6,786 bases of DNA, taken from positions 1 through 6,786 of the forward strand of contig CAMYMO010000438.1 of NCBI GenBank assembly GCA_947259425.1. Direction: 5' to 3'. Shown in pieces: positions 1-6,786 of the stretch. The stretch is from an uncultured Ectothiorhodospiraceae bacterium (GTDB lineage: Bacteria; Pseudomonadota; Gammaproteobacteria; UBA6429; Thiohalophilaceae). The notes under the pieces were generated by a model. It made no database searches, was not told the DNA's origin, and saw nothing but the letters and a program-made list of their open reading frames with translations. How positions within the stretch are numbered: position 1 is the stretch's first letter; the number at the start of each line of letters is the position of its first letter. The position numbers and the translations under genes were made by a program.

Positions 1-1812
1 CTCAAGTCCCTGATGATCCAGTTTGATATTCACTGTGCCATTATGATATTTCCATCGACCTCGTCCGCCTTCCAATAACGGATAGCTGACGGCACCGCCA
101 GGTAAAATGATGTTTGCCTGACCGATGAGTTGATCAGGGGTATTAAAATTCAATTCTGCAGTGGCGTCGGCTATTCCTTCAATAGTTAGCTCTGCTGGGA
201 GCCAGGGTTTAAATAACAACAGCGGTAGTTTTTTCATTGTGAGACTGGATTTCCACACAGCCTTCTCTCGTTGCAGTGTTGTGCAGAACCGGGCCTGCTG
301 GCTTTGCAGACACAGTGACTCGAGTAAAAGATCTTTAGTATCAATGTTGAGCGTAGCAGGGTCGCTGAGTTTCCAGTTAGCAAAACGCTGACTTAGAATA
401 TCGAACTTCTCGATACGTCCACGCCAGCCCTGATCATCGGCCTTGCCCTTGATTTCTATTTGGCTGGATGCAAAGGAGGAAATTGCATTAATTTTCAAAT
501 GCTGTGTATCAGCATCGATAAACAGTGATTGGATATCATAGTCTTTGAGCTTCAGGGAATGCGAGGCAAGCTTGATTTTAATGTGCTGCCAACGGAAGAG
601 GTCGATACCAACTTCACCCTCAATAGTGCCAATCTCATAATCCAACAGACGCAAGGTTTTACCATTAAACGAGGCATCAATTTGTGGTGCTGTTTGTGAC
701 CCAGTAAGCCGACCTTTACCTTGTAGTTGCCCGTGTGCCTGGGGATAAAGTTCAGCCAGGTTAGTGGAAGTGATGTTCCAATCCAGATTAAGTGTCGTAC
801 CCAGGCGGCCTTGAGCTTTGACTCGCGCCGCCCCCGAGTGTAAGTCAAAACGACTAATATCAAGGCCATTCTTGTGCCAGGCAAGTTGACTGTGTAGTGA
901 GACTGGATAACCCCGCAACATACCGGTGAGTTGTATAACGTTCGTATCTGCATGCAACTGGTCATTAATATCAAACTTACCTTTACTGGTCACGGTTCCG
1001 GCAAGTTGTCCGGACCACTCTGGCCATAATTTGCCTGGGTTAATATCAACAATTTCAGCTTCGGCTTGCCAGCTTAATTGCGTAAGTAGATCGCGTACGT
1101 CAGCATGCAGTGTTAAGTGCATAGGGCCACTCACACGTTGTTGTATATTGGTGGTTGAGGTATTGCCTTCGATCCTGCCGTCTCCGTTAAAAGCGGACTG
1201 TTCGGCAAGTTTTACCCGCCAATCAATTTCCAGCTTGTGATAATAATCCTGAGTAGGGTGAAGCTCTCCTTTGAGGTTTAGGTCGAAGTTGTCCGCCACA
1301 ATATTGAGTGACTCAATATCAATTTTGCTGAATAGTGTGCTTGCATTTAGTTTAAGTGTTTTTAGATTGTAGCTTTGTTTGGTTTGATGAACGCTTAGTT
1401 TATCAATCTCCATGTTTCTCAACGCCACGCGCCAGGGTAAGTATATTTCTGGCAAAGCAATGGCCGCGGTTTTTTTTCCTGACGGTGGAAGTGTGATGAT
1501 GAGAGACTGTACATGTAGACGACTGATATCAACACTTGCACCAAGCAGAGCTGAGGGGGACCACTCCAGGATTATCTGACTGGCGTTGAATACGCTATCG
1601 TCTTGTTGATACTTGATTCCTTTGACCGTGATGGTACTAATCAAGCTTCCCTGAAGTTCATCGACTGTTATCTCGCCTGGCAGATAAGTAACGGCATACC
1701 GATAAGCCGCATGCAGGCCACTTTCTGTTCCAATTAACCAGAGGGTTGATAACAAAGCAAGCAATAATATGAGCGTGAGTGTGCCAACTATTTTTTTAAA
1801 TATTGAGCGCAT
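1..1812 (-). CDS. tamB: TamB, translocation and assembly module inner-membrane subunit (5' part, cut by the window edge)
   Basis: TamB is a very long periplasmic protein anchored in the inner membrane that contacts TamA in the outer membrane. The family is linked to outer membrane protein assembly and, as an AsmA-like bridge protein, to phospholipid transport. I read all 604 visible codons and found no in-frame stop. The protein starts MRSIFKKIVG, followed by an uncleaved hydrophobic anchor (about residues 8-27, rich in Leu). Then comes repetitive beta-strand sequence with alternating hydrophobic residues, for example LTGMLRGYPV at about 295 and LYPQAHGQLQGKGRLTGS at about 355. A KLPLLLFKPWLPAELTIEG segment lies near 528, a pattern seen in TamB proteins. 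The family usually has about 1200-1300 residues, so roughly half is visible and the conserved C-terminal domain (DUF490/TamB) lies outside. The start is the ATG at 1812, which overlaps the tamA stop by one base. No good Shine-Dalgarno precedes it, so it is probably translated by coupling to tamA. Identity rests on architecture, sequence style and position after tamA. Confidence 0.9.
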   Translation of the reverse strand, partial: MRSIFKKIVGTLTLILLLALLSTLWLIGTESGLHAAYRYAVTYLPGEITVDELQGSLISTITVKGIKYQQDDSVFNASQIILEWSPSALLGASVDISRLHVQSLIITLPPSGKKTAAIALPEIYLPWRVALRNMEIDKLSVHQTKQSYNLKTLKLNASTLFSKIDIESLNIVADNFDLNLKGELHPTQDYYHKLEIDWRVKLAEQSAFNGDGRIEGNTSTTNIQQRVSGPMHLTLHADVRDLLTQLSWQAEAEIVDINPGKLWPEWSGQLAGTVTSKGKFDINDQLHADTNVIQLTGMLRGYPVSLHSQLAWHKNGLDISRFDLHSGAARVKAQGRLGTTLNLDWNITSTNLAELYPQAHGQLQGKGRLTGSQTAPQIDASFNGKTLRLLDYEIGTIEGEVGIDLFRWQHIKIKLASHSLKLKDYDIQSLFIDADTQHLKINAISSFASSQIEIKGKADDQGWRGRIEKFDILSQRFANWKLSDPATLNIDTKDLLLESLCLQSQQARFCTTLQREKAVWKSSLTMKKLPLLLFKPWLPAELTIEGIADATAELNFNTPDQLIGQANIILPGGAVSYPLLEGGRGRWKYHNGTVNIKLDHQGLE

Positions 1813-1814
1813 TA
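1810..1814 (-). promoter_or_regulatory. tamA stop / tamB start overlap (TAATG)
   Basis: On the coding strand the tamA stop TAA (1814-1812) and the tamB start ATG (1812-1810) share one base. The bases just upstream (coding strand TTGGTCCTGATCTG) contain no clear AGGAG-like Shine-Dalgarno. This favours reinitiation by ribosomes finishing tamA, which would keep the two subunits in proportion. The overlap is seen directly; coupling is an inference. Confidence 0.7.
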
Positions 1815-3542
1815 CAGATCAGGACCAATATTGATGTGCAGACGCCAGGGACGATCATCTCGGCTGACGGCATTTGCTATATCAACGCGCACTGGGCCAA
1901 TAGGGGATTTCCAACGTAAACCAAAACCCGCACCTCTTTCCAGTTTGTCATCTAAATTGTCGAAGGCATTACCTGCATCATAGAATATCGCCGCGCCCCA
2001 TTTATCATTAAGACTGTGTTCGAATTCGATGCTACCAATCATAAGATATCGTCCGCCGATGACTTTACCATTTTCATCCACCGGACCAAGAGATTGATAG
2101 GCATAACCACGTACACTTTGCGCGCCACCTGCGAAGAAACGTACCGAAGAGGGTAGTTGTTCAAATTCGTCTGTCCAGATGCTACCCAGCCTACCACGTG
2201 CGATGATACGGTTACGGTAACCGAGAGAACTAATCGACTTAATGCCTCCTGAGAGTTGAAAAAAATCAGTATCGGAGAGCAGTTTTTCGCTGGCACCCCG
2301 CATGGCAATATCGAAGCGTAGACCATCCACTGCATAGATAAAGTTATTGCCCCAGGTGCGACTCCAACTAATACCAGGCATCAACAGGTCTGATTCACCT
2401 GGGACGTCGGCAATGATAAATTTCTCATTCTGATAGTTGAGTGCCGCTGTTTCACGCCACTGACCGCGGTTCCGATTCAAGCTAACACCGATGGTCCGTA
2501 CCGTGCTCTCACTGGTATCCGTTTCCTCGTTCACCACTGCTGCGCTATAGACCAATTGATCCGTACGCGGGTTAAGCACCGGCACTCGGTAATCTGATCT
2601 TACACTATATCCATTTTCGGCGACCTTGGCTTCTGTTTTTATGCGATGTCCTTTTTTGTTAATGCGTGGCATTTCCCAACTAACTTTAGCGCGCGCGCCT
2701 GTGTCAGAACCGTAACCAATACCTATGCCATAGCGATGCGGTTTACGTGGCGTTAGTTTTACATCAACAGGGATTTCCTTACTTGTTTCGATCGGTTGGC
2801 CAGGCGAAACTTCAACGTTACGAAAATAATCACTATCATTGAGTGCCTGTTGCAGGTCGATTAACTGGTTGAGGGTATAGGGCTCACCTTTTTCAAAAGG
2901 CGTGTAGCGATGTAAAAGTTCAGTGTCGAGCACATCTTGAACCATCAATACGTCGCCAAAATGATAACGAGGACCAGCGTCATAATGAAGATAAATACGG
3001 GCTTCATAGGCGTCGAGATCTATCTCGACACGGTGTTCAGTAAAACGAGCCTTAAAGTAACCGCGCTCTGAGGCAAATGTGGCAAGACGGTTTTTGATGT
3101 TTTCATACTTGAGATGATCGAACCTATCGCCTTGATGCAGGATAATATCTTTGATCAGTGCCTGTAAATCAGAATCCTTGCTGATCTCTTCGCTTAACAC
3201 GAAGTCAAATTCACTGACGGGCAATGGTGGCCCGGGGTCGACAGTATAAAGTGCTTGCCACTGTCCTGTCGTTAATGGTGTTAATTTTTTAGTGATAACA
3301 GGACGGTAATAACCGAATGGTTGCAATGCATTCGCTATTTCCTTTGGTGCTTTTTTGTGAAGAAAGCGCATGCGATTTTCGTTCATCTGGCTTTGACTCT
3401 TTTGCTGCTCAATACTCAGATACAGGCGGACATTATCCTCCAACATACTGCTGATACCACGGATTTCAACATTGACACTAACTTGCGCAAAAAGTGTATT
3501 GGCATAAAAACAGCCTAATAGTGCCAAGAACCATCTTTTCAT
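1812..3542 (-). CDS. tamA: TamA, Omp85-family outer membrane protein with POTRA domains
   Basis: TamA is the outer membrane half of the TamA-TamB complex, related to BamA and linked to insertion of certain outer membrane proteins. The 576-residue product nearly equals E. coli TamA in length. Residues 1-19 form a signal peptide (MKRWFLALLG, hydrophobic core, cleavage likely after LFA at 17-19). Three POTRA domains follow, at about 22-100, 103-187 and 190-265. The second carries a typical ERGYFKARF helix-strand turn near 159. The beta-barrel fills about 268-576. It includes RFFAGGAQSVRGY (468-480), whose VRGY motif marks loop L6 of Omp85 barrels, followed by the TamA-like GGRYLMIGSIEFEHSL. The C-terminus LHINIGPDL is the beta-signal recognised by the BAM complex. 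The start ATG has an AGGA box 8 nt upstream, and the signal peptide begins right there. The gene is followed immediately by tamB with TAATG overlap. No truncation or frameshift is visible. Confidence 0.96.
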   Translation of the reverse strand: MKRWFLALLGCFYANTLFAQVSVNVEIRGISSMLEDNVRLYLSIEQQKSQSQMNENRMRFLHKKAPKEIANALQPFGYYRPVITKKLTPLTTGQWQALYTVDPGPPLPVSEFDFVLSEEISKDSDLQALIKDIILHQGDRFDHLKYENIKNRLATFASERGYFKARFTEHRVEIDLDAYEARIYLHYDAGPRYHFGDVLMVQDVLDTELLHRYTPFEKGEPYTLNQLIDLQQALNDSDYFRNVEVSPGQPIETSKEIPVDVKLTPRKPHRYGIGIGYGSDTGARAKVSWEMPRINKKGHRIKTEAKVAENGYSVRSDYRVPVLNPRTDQLVYSAAVVNEETDTSESTVRTIGVSLNRNRGQWRETAALNYQNEKFIIADVPGESDLLMPGISWSRTWGNNFIYAVDGLRFDIAMRGASEKLLSDTDFFQLSGGIKSISSLGYRNRIIARGRLGSIWTDEFEQLPSSVRFFAGGAQSVRGYAYQSLGPVDENGKVIGGRYLMIGSIEFEHSLNDKWGAAIFYDAGNAFDNLDDKLERGAGFGLRWKSPIGPVRVDIANAVSRDDRPWRLHINIGPDL

Positions 3543-3898
3543 TTTGTGTATCCTGATTCCTTCATATTAATTATCAGCTCGAAATGAGTTTTACCAGCAA
3601 ACAGTCCGCTAGAGAATAACTCGATTAGACTTCTAATATATTTTGCGCAATAGAGCTGGGGCGCACTATGATGTTTGTCAGCGTATTTTCTGATTAATGT
3701 AATTGAGCTTGCCATCGTTGTTATCTTTGGCAGCTTGTGGTTGATTTCTATACAACCTGCATTGTCCTTCCACAAGAAACGCGTGCCTGCAATTATAGGG
3801 TGTCGCGAGCAATATTTATCATATTTTATGTGGGGAAATAGTATGCTATCTTTCGTAGGTACAAAGCGGTTAGTACCCGTTTGACTCAGTTTATCCAA
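3539..3898 (-). CDS. Doubtful small hypothetical protein overlapping the tamA start
   Basis: A 119-codon frame begins with a TTG (MDKLSQTGTN) and ends at a TGA that overlaps the tamA ATG as ATGA, a junction common between coupled genes. A weak AGG lies about 6 nt before the TTG. I recognise no family. The product has no clear signal peptide or membrane helix, contains four cysteines, and is rich in Lys, Ile and Ser. Against it being real: the start is non-standard, the DNA is A+T-rich and looks intergenic, and the frame covers the place where a tamA promoter is expected. It could be chance, a decayed gene, or a lineage-specific leader protein. I favour chance. Confidence 0.18.
   Translation of the reverse strand: MDKLSQTGTNRFVPTKDSILFPHIKYDKYCSRHPIIAGTRFLWKDNAGCIEINHKLPKITTMASSITLIRKYADKHHSAPQLYCAKYIRSLIELFSSGLFAGKTHFELIINMKESGYTK
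3551..3554 (-). promoter_or_regulatory. Ribosome binding site of tamA
   Basis: The coding strand reads TCAGGATACACAAAATG, giving an AGGA core 8 nt before the ATG at 3542. This supports that ATG as the start, in agreement with the signal peptide beginning there. Confidence 0.7.
3624..3637. repeat. 14-bp palindrome (ATTAGA-CT-TCTAAT) upstream of tamA
   Basis: Two perfect 6-bp arms are separated by 2 bp, centred about 88 bp upstream of the tamA start. The palindrome overlaps a TATATT hexamer (3635-3640 on the coding strand) that could be a -10 element, though no -35 box accompanies it. The short spacer makes it a poor RNA hairpin, so if functional it is more likely a binding site for a dimeric regulator. 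Only one copy was noticed. Confidence 0.35.
3792..3797 (-). promoter_or_regulatory. Candidate -10 element upstream of tamA
   Basis: The coding strand shows a perfect TATAAT (context CACCCTATAATTGCAGG) about 250 bp before the tamA start. No good -35 box sits 16-18 bp upstream; a TTGCTC is present but only 9 bp away. It is therefore a half-supported sigma-70 promoter. A chance match in A+T-rich DNA is quite possible. Confidence 0.25.
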
Positions 3899-4002
3899 AT
3901 CAGCCTAAATAGCTAACCAATGACATGGATAGTTAAAGTAAATCCTGACGCTATGGACAGAAACCCTTCGACGCACATGAGGTTACTGCATTAAGCTGCC
4001 TA

Positions 4003-6711
4003 TTAATATTTCTTCACTTGTTTGAGGCGGAAAAAATACTTTTCGGCTTCTACCAGAAATAACACGCTCGAGGTAACCAGTAAGATTACACCCCAGGTCT
4101 CGAGTGGCAAACTGACAGTCCCGAAAAGTTTTTGCAAAGGCGTGACATAAGTGAACGCGGTTTGAAAAAGAACCAGCAGACCGATTGTTATTAATACATA
4201 ACGATTTCCCGTTAGTCCTTCCCAGTTAAGAACAGGCGCCAATAAATAACGCGAATTAAACAGGTAAAAAATTTCAAAGCATACCAGTGTATTGACAGCA
4301 ACGGTTCGTGAAAATTCAACCGTCATACCCGCTTCACGATACCATAAAAACATCCCAAAGGTACCGGTGACGAGAATGACTGAAACAAACACGACACGCC
4401 AAATTATAAAACCGGACAAGATGGGTTCCTTCGGATCCCGTGGGGGGCGTTGCATGACATTTTTCTCTGTTGACTCAAATACCAGGGATAGTGCCAGGGT
4501 CACGGCGGTAATCATGTTGATCCAAAGGATCTGAACCGGTGTGATCGGGAGCATTCGACCAAAAATAATCGCAATAATGACCGTCAACGCCTCGCCGCCA
4601 TTCGTTGGTAGAACAAAAAGAATTGATTTCTTTAAGTTGTCATAGACTGTCCGGCCTTGCTCAACGGCATGAGCGATAGAAGCAAAATTGTCATCCGTCA
4701 AAACCATTTCAGCGGCTTCCTTGGCCACTTCCGTTCCCTTTAAACCCATAGCGATACCGACGTCCGCACGTTTGAGTGCGGGCGCATCATTGACGCCATC
4801 GCCGGTCATTGAGACCACTTCACCGCAGGCCTGAAGTGCCTGTACCAACCGTAGTTTTTGTTCGGGGCTAGTACGTGCAAAGATATCAGCTCGTTGTACC
4901 GCATCGCGTAACTGGGAATCGTTGTAGGTATCCAACTCGGTACCGTTTACATAAGTCTTGCCATCTCCAATTCCCATTTGGTAGCCGATTGCGCTAGCGG
5001 TTATGGCGTGATCCCCTGTTATCATTTTGACTCGGATGCCCGCAGACTGGCAGGATTTCACTGCTGTAATCGCTTCAGCTCTAGGAGGATCGATAATGCC
5101 AACGATACCTAAAAGGGTGAGTCCGCTGCCAACATCTGAAAATTTAAGCTCGCGATGTTCATTTGTTGTTGATTTGAAAGCTATCGCTAATAAACGATGC
5201 CCACGACTTGCCATTTGACTCATACAGTTATCCCAGTATTTATGGTCAATAGCAACATCTTCGCCGCGAATTCGTTGTAGGTGACACATTTCCAAAATGC
5301 GTTCAGGTGCACCTTTAATATATACAAATCCATGACCGGTGTGATCGTGATGCAAAGTGGCCATATATCGATGTTCAGATTCAAACGGAATAACGTCTGT
5401 GCGAGGAAATTGCTCTAGTTGAAACGCAGCATCCAGCCCAGCTTTTAAACCCAGCGTAACCAGCGCGCCTTCGGTTGGGTCTCCCTGTAATTGCCATTGA
5501 CCGCCAGATTCGCTAATGGTCGCGTCATTACATAAAAGCGCAGCCTGGGCTATCTCTTTTACGACTGGATAGTTGTCAAGATCGATAGAAGCATCATTAA
5601 AATTAAAGGCGCCATGAGGATTATAGCCAACACCACTGATTTCAAAAATTCCGGTAGCGGATGCTATGGTCTGTACAGTCATTTCATTGCGAGTCAAAGT
5701 ACCTGTTTTATCAGAGCAAATAACGGTAATCGATCCGAGCGTTTCAACCGCAGGTAACCGACGGATGATGGCATTACTTCTCGCCATTCGTTGAACACCA
5801 ATGGCTAAGGTTATTGTCATTATCGCAGGTAAACCCTCAGGTATGGCAGCAACGACCAAACCAACCGCGGCAAGAAACATTTCGTTGAGGGTGAAGTTCT
5901 GTATGAAAACGCCATAAAACAGAGTCAATAACGCCAAAATACCAATCGCTAAGGTTAACCACTGGGCAAAATGTCCAATTTGACGGATGAGCGGAGTTGT
6001 TAAAGTCTGAACTTTCTGAAGCATACTGCTGATTCGACCGATTTCAGTTGCCCCCGCCGTGGCAACGACGATACCGTAGCCCTGTCCATAGGTGACCAAC
6101 GTTCCGGAATAGGCCATGTCTTTTCTATCACCAATCCCGGCAGTCTCACCGACAGCTATTGTGTTTTTATCTGCTGGTACAGACTCACCTGTGAGCATGG
6201 CTTCATCAATACGTAATTCTTTTGTTTTATACAATCGTAAATCGGCAGGTACTTTGTCACCGGATTGGAGAAAAATAACATCTCCGGGCACAAGCTGTTC
6301 AGCCTGCAAAGTGGTAAGTTTTCCATCTCGTCGCACCGATGCTATTTGCGGCATCATGTTTCTAATGGCATCAAGCGCTTTTTCCGCTTTACCTTCTTGA
6401 ATAAATCCAATTAAGGCATTTATAACCACGACCCCAAAAATAACACTACTGTCTACCCAGTGGCCTAATAGGATTGTCACAATACCGGAGGCCATCAACA
6501 CGTAAATCAAAACATTATGAAATTGCATCAAAAAGCGTTCTATCGAACTTTTTTTCTTTGGCGGGGGAATACGGTTATACCCATACCTTTCTAATCGGGT
6601 AAGACTTTCGGATGATACTAGTCCATTTTCATTGGTTTGTAATACATCAAACACAGCAGCAGTATCCAATGTATGCCAGTGATGATTAGTTTCCACATTC
6701 GGATTAGTCAT
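4003..6711 (-). CDS. P2-type cation-transporting P-type ATPase (SERCA/PacL/CtpF-like)
   Basis: This inner-membrane pump couples ATP hydrolysis to ion movement through a phospho-aspartate intermediate. All family parts are present in its 902 residues: a cytoplasmic N-terminal domain (about 10-60), helices M1-M2 (about 63-104), an actuator domain with TGES (174-177), and M3-M4 (about 247-303) with PEGLP (291-295). The phosphorylation motif DKTGT follows, with D334. The nucleotide domain has DPTEGAL (411-417) and KGAPE (466-470). The hinge motif is TGDGVND (636-642), and about six helices lie in 694-888. Cation-site residues by hand alignment to SERCA: E292 (E309), N704 and E707 (N768, E771), N732 (N796), T735 (T799) and E813 (E908) are kept, but A736 replaces D800. 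The family includes Ca2+ pumps, and this change leaves the ion uncertain. The start ATG is preceded by TTAAAGG at a 6-nt spacing. No terminator is evident after the stop. Confidence 0.95.
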   Translation of the reverse strand: MTNPNVETNHHWHTLDTAAVFDVLQTNENGLVSSESLTRLERYGYNRIPPPKKKSSIERFLMQFHNVLIYVLMASGIVTILLGHWVDSSVIFGVVVINALIGFIQEGKAEKALDAIRNMMPQIASVRRDGKLTTLQAEQLVPGDVIFLQSGDKVPADLRLYKTKELRIDEAMLTGESVPADKNTIAVGETAGIGDRKDMAYSGTLVTYGQGYGIVVATAGATEIGRISSMLQKVQTLTTPLIRQIGHFAQWLTLAIGILALLTLFYGVFIQNFTLNEMFLAAVGLVVAAIPEGLPAIMTITLAIGVQRMARSNAIIRRLPAVETLGSITVICSDKTGTLTRNEMTVQTIASATGIFEISGVGYNPHGAFNFNDASIDLDNYPVVKEIAQAALLCNDATISESGGQWQLQGDPTEGALVTLGLKAGLDAAFQLEQFPRTDVIPFESEHRYMATLHHDHTGHGFVYIKGAPERILEMCHLQRIRGEDVAIDHKYWDNCMSQMASRGHRLLAIAFKSTTNEHRELKFSDVGSGLTLLGIVGIIDPPRAEAITAVKSCQSAGIRVKMITGDHAITASAIGYQMGIGDGKTYVNGTELDTYNDSQLRDAVQRADIFARTSPEQKLRLVQALQACGEVVSMTGDGVNDAPALKRADVGIAMGLKGTEVAKEAAEMVLTDDNFASIAHAVEQGRTVYDNLKKSILFVLPTNGGEALTVIIAIIFGRMLPITPVQILWINMITAVTLALSLVFESTEKNVMQRPPRDPKEPILSGFIIWRVVFVSVILVTGTFGMFLWYREAGMTVEFSRTVAVNTLVCFEIFYLFNSRYLLAPVLNWEGLTGNRYVLITIGLLVLFQTAFTYVTPLQKLFGTVSLPLETWGVILLVTSSVLFLVEAEKYFFRLKQVKKY

Positions 6712-6717
6712 GTTTGG

Positions 6718-6724
6718 CCTTTAA
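6718..6724 (-). promoter_or_regulatory. Ribosome binding site of the P-type ATPase gene
   Basis: The coding strand reads TTAAAGGCCAAACATG. The AAAGG lies 6 nt before the ATG, which supports 6711 as the true start. The remaining upstream bases to the window edge show no convincing promoter. Confidence 0.6.
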
Positions 6725-6786
6725 TGACGACGAGACACGTTTAGCCTGTAACTCCATAAAAGTAAAACTTATCCTTAAAATGCCGA

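Larger units (their letters stand above)
3543..4002. other. 460-bp interval between the ATPase gene and tamA, probably non-coding
   Basis: This stretch is visibly richer in A+T than the flanking genes. No RNA gene, insertion sequence or obvious rho-independent terminator could be found. It is the natural place for a tamAB promoter and 5' leader, since both flanking genes read leftward and the next gene upstream ends at 4003. It contains a TATAAT hexamer (3792-3797), a 14-bp palindrome (3624-3637), a short inverted repeat (GGTAC, 10-nt loop, GTACC, at 3858-3877) and a weakly supported reading frame (3539-3898). A 69-codon frame on the opposite strand (3675-3884) has no ribosome binding site and looks fortuitous. 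Confidence 0.6.

Noticed and set aside
552..974. Minus-strand 140-codon frame inside tamB
   Set aside because: It lies in another frame of tamB, which is open and reads as a TamB-like protein throughout. It is a shadow.
926..1240. Plus-strand 104-codon frame antisense to tamB
   Set aside because: Cysteine- and serine-rich composition typical of an antisense shadow, with no support of its own.
2039..2335. Minus-strand 98-codon frame inside tamA
   Set aside because: It falls wholly inside the barrel-coding part of tamA in another frame, with no family resemblance.
3772..3790. Possible sigma-54 promoter (AGGCACG followed by CTTG on the coding strand)
   Set aside because: The fixed GG-to-GC spacing of 10 bases is not met, and the GC of the -12 element is missing.
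3858..3877. Inverted repeat GGTAC / GTACC as a terminator of the ATPase gene
   Set aside because: The stem is only 5 bp with a 10-nt loop and no T-tract, and it lies more than 120 bp past the stop codon.
3675..3884. Plus-strand 69-codon frame, hydrophobic near its N-terminus (SAYFLINVIELAIVVIFG)
   Set aside because: It starts with TTG, has no ribosome binding site, opposes all neighbouring genes and has no recognisable family. The hydrophobic stretch is expected from A+T-rich DNA.
6116..6400. Plus-strand 94-codon frame antisense to the ATPase actuator-domain region
   Set aside because: It lies opposite a highly conserved coding region and reads as a low-complexity Ser/Ala-rich shadow.

Overview
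The window carries three genuine protein genes, all on the minus strand and so read from right to left. In order of transcription they are a P2-type cation-transporting P-type ATPase (6711 to 4003), then tamA (3542 to 1812), then tamB (starting at 1812 and running off the left edge). TamA (an Omp85-family barrel with POTRA domains) and TamB (an AsmA-like periplasmic protein) as adjacent genes are typical of Proteobacteria. The moderate base composition and the TamA length, close to that of E. coli, suggest a gammaproteobacterium. I cannot name the genus.

Layout: positions 1-1812 hold the first 604 codons of tamB, with no in-frame stop. Its start codon shares one base with the tamA stop (TAATG on the coding strand), so the two genes are almost certainly translationally coupled. 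tamA is complete, with a signal peptide, three POTRA domains, a barrel, the VRGY motif and a C-terminal beta-signal. About 460 bp of A+T-rich sequence (3543-4002) separates tamA from the ATPase gene. This stretch is where a tamAB promoter would lie. It holds a perfect TATAAT hexamer, a 14-bp palindrome and a doubtful 119-codon reading frame that overlaps the tamA start. The ATPase is complete at 902 residues and has every catalytic motif of the family. The last 75 bases, upstream of the ATPase, contain its ribosome binding site and no confident gene.

How they work together: TamA sits in the outer membrane and TamB spans from the inner membrane to TamA. The pair has been linked to outer membrane protein insertion and, for TamB, to phospholipid transport across the periplasm. 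The ATPase is an inner-membrane ion pump. It lies on the same strand, but nothing in the sequence ties it functionally to TamAB, and the 460-bp gap argues for separate transcription units.

I found no CRISPR array, mobile element, tRNA or rRNA, and no convincing new system. The best leads are an alanine in the ATPase where SERCA has its shared Ca2+-binding aspartate in membrane helix M6, and the unexplained 460-bp interval upstream of tamA.
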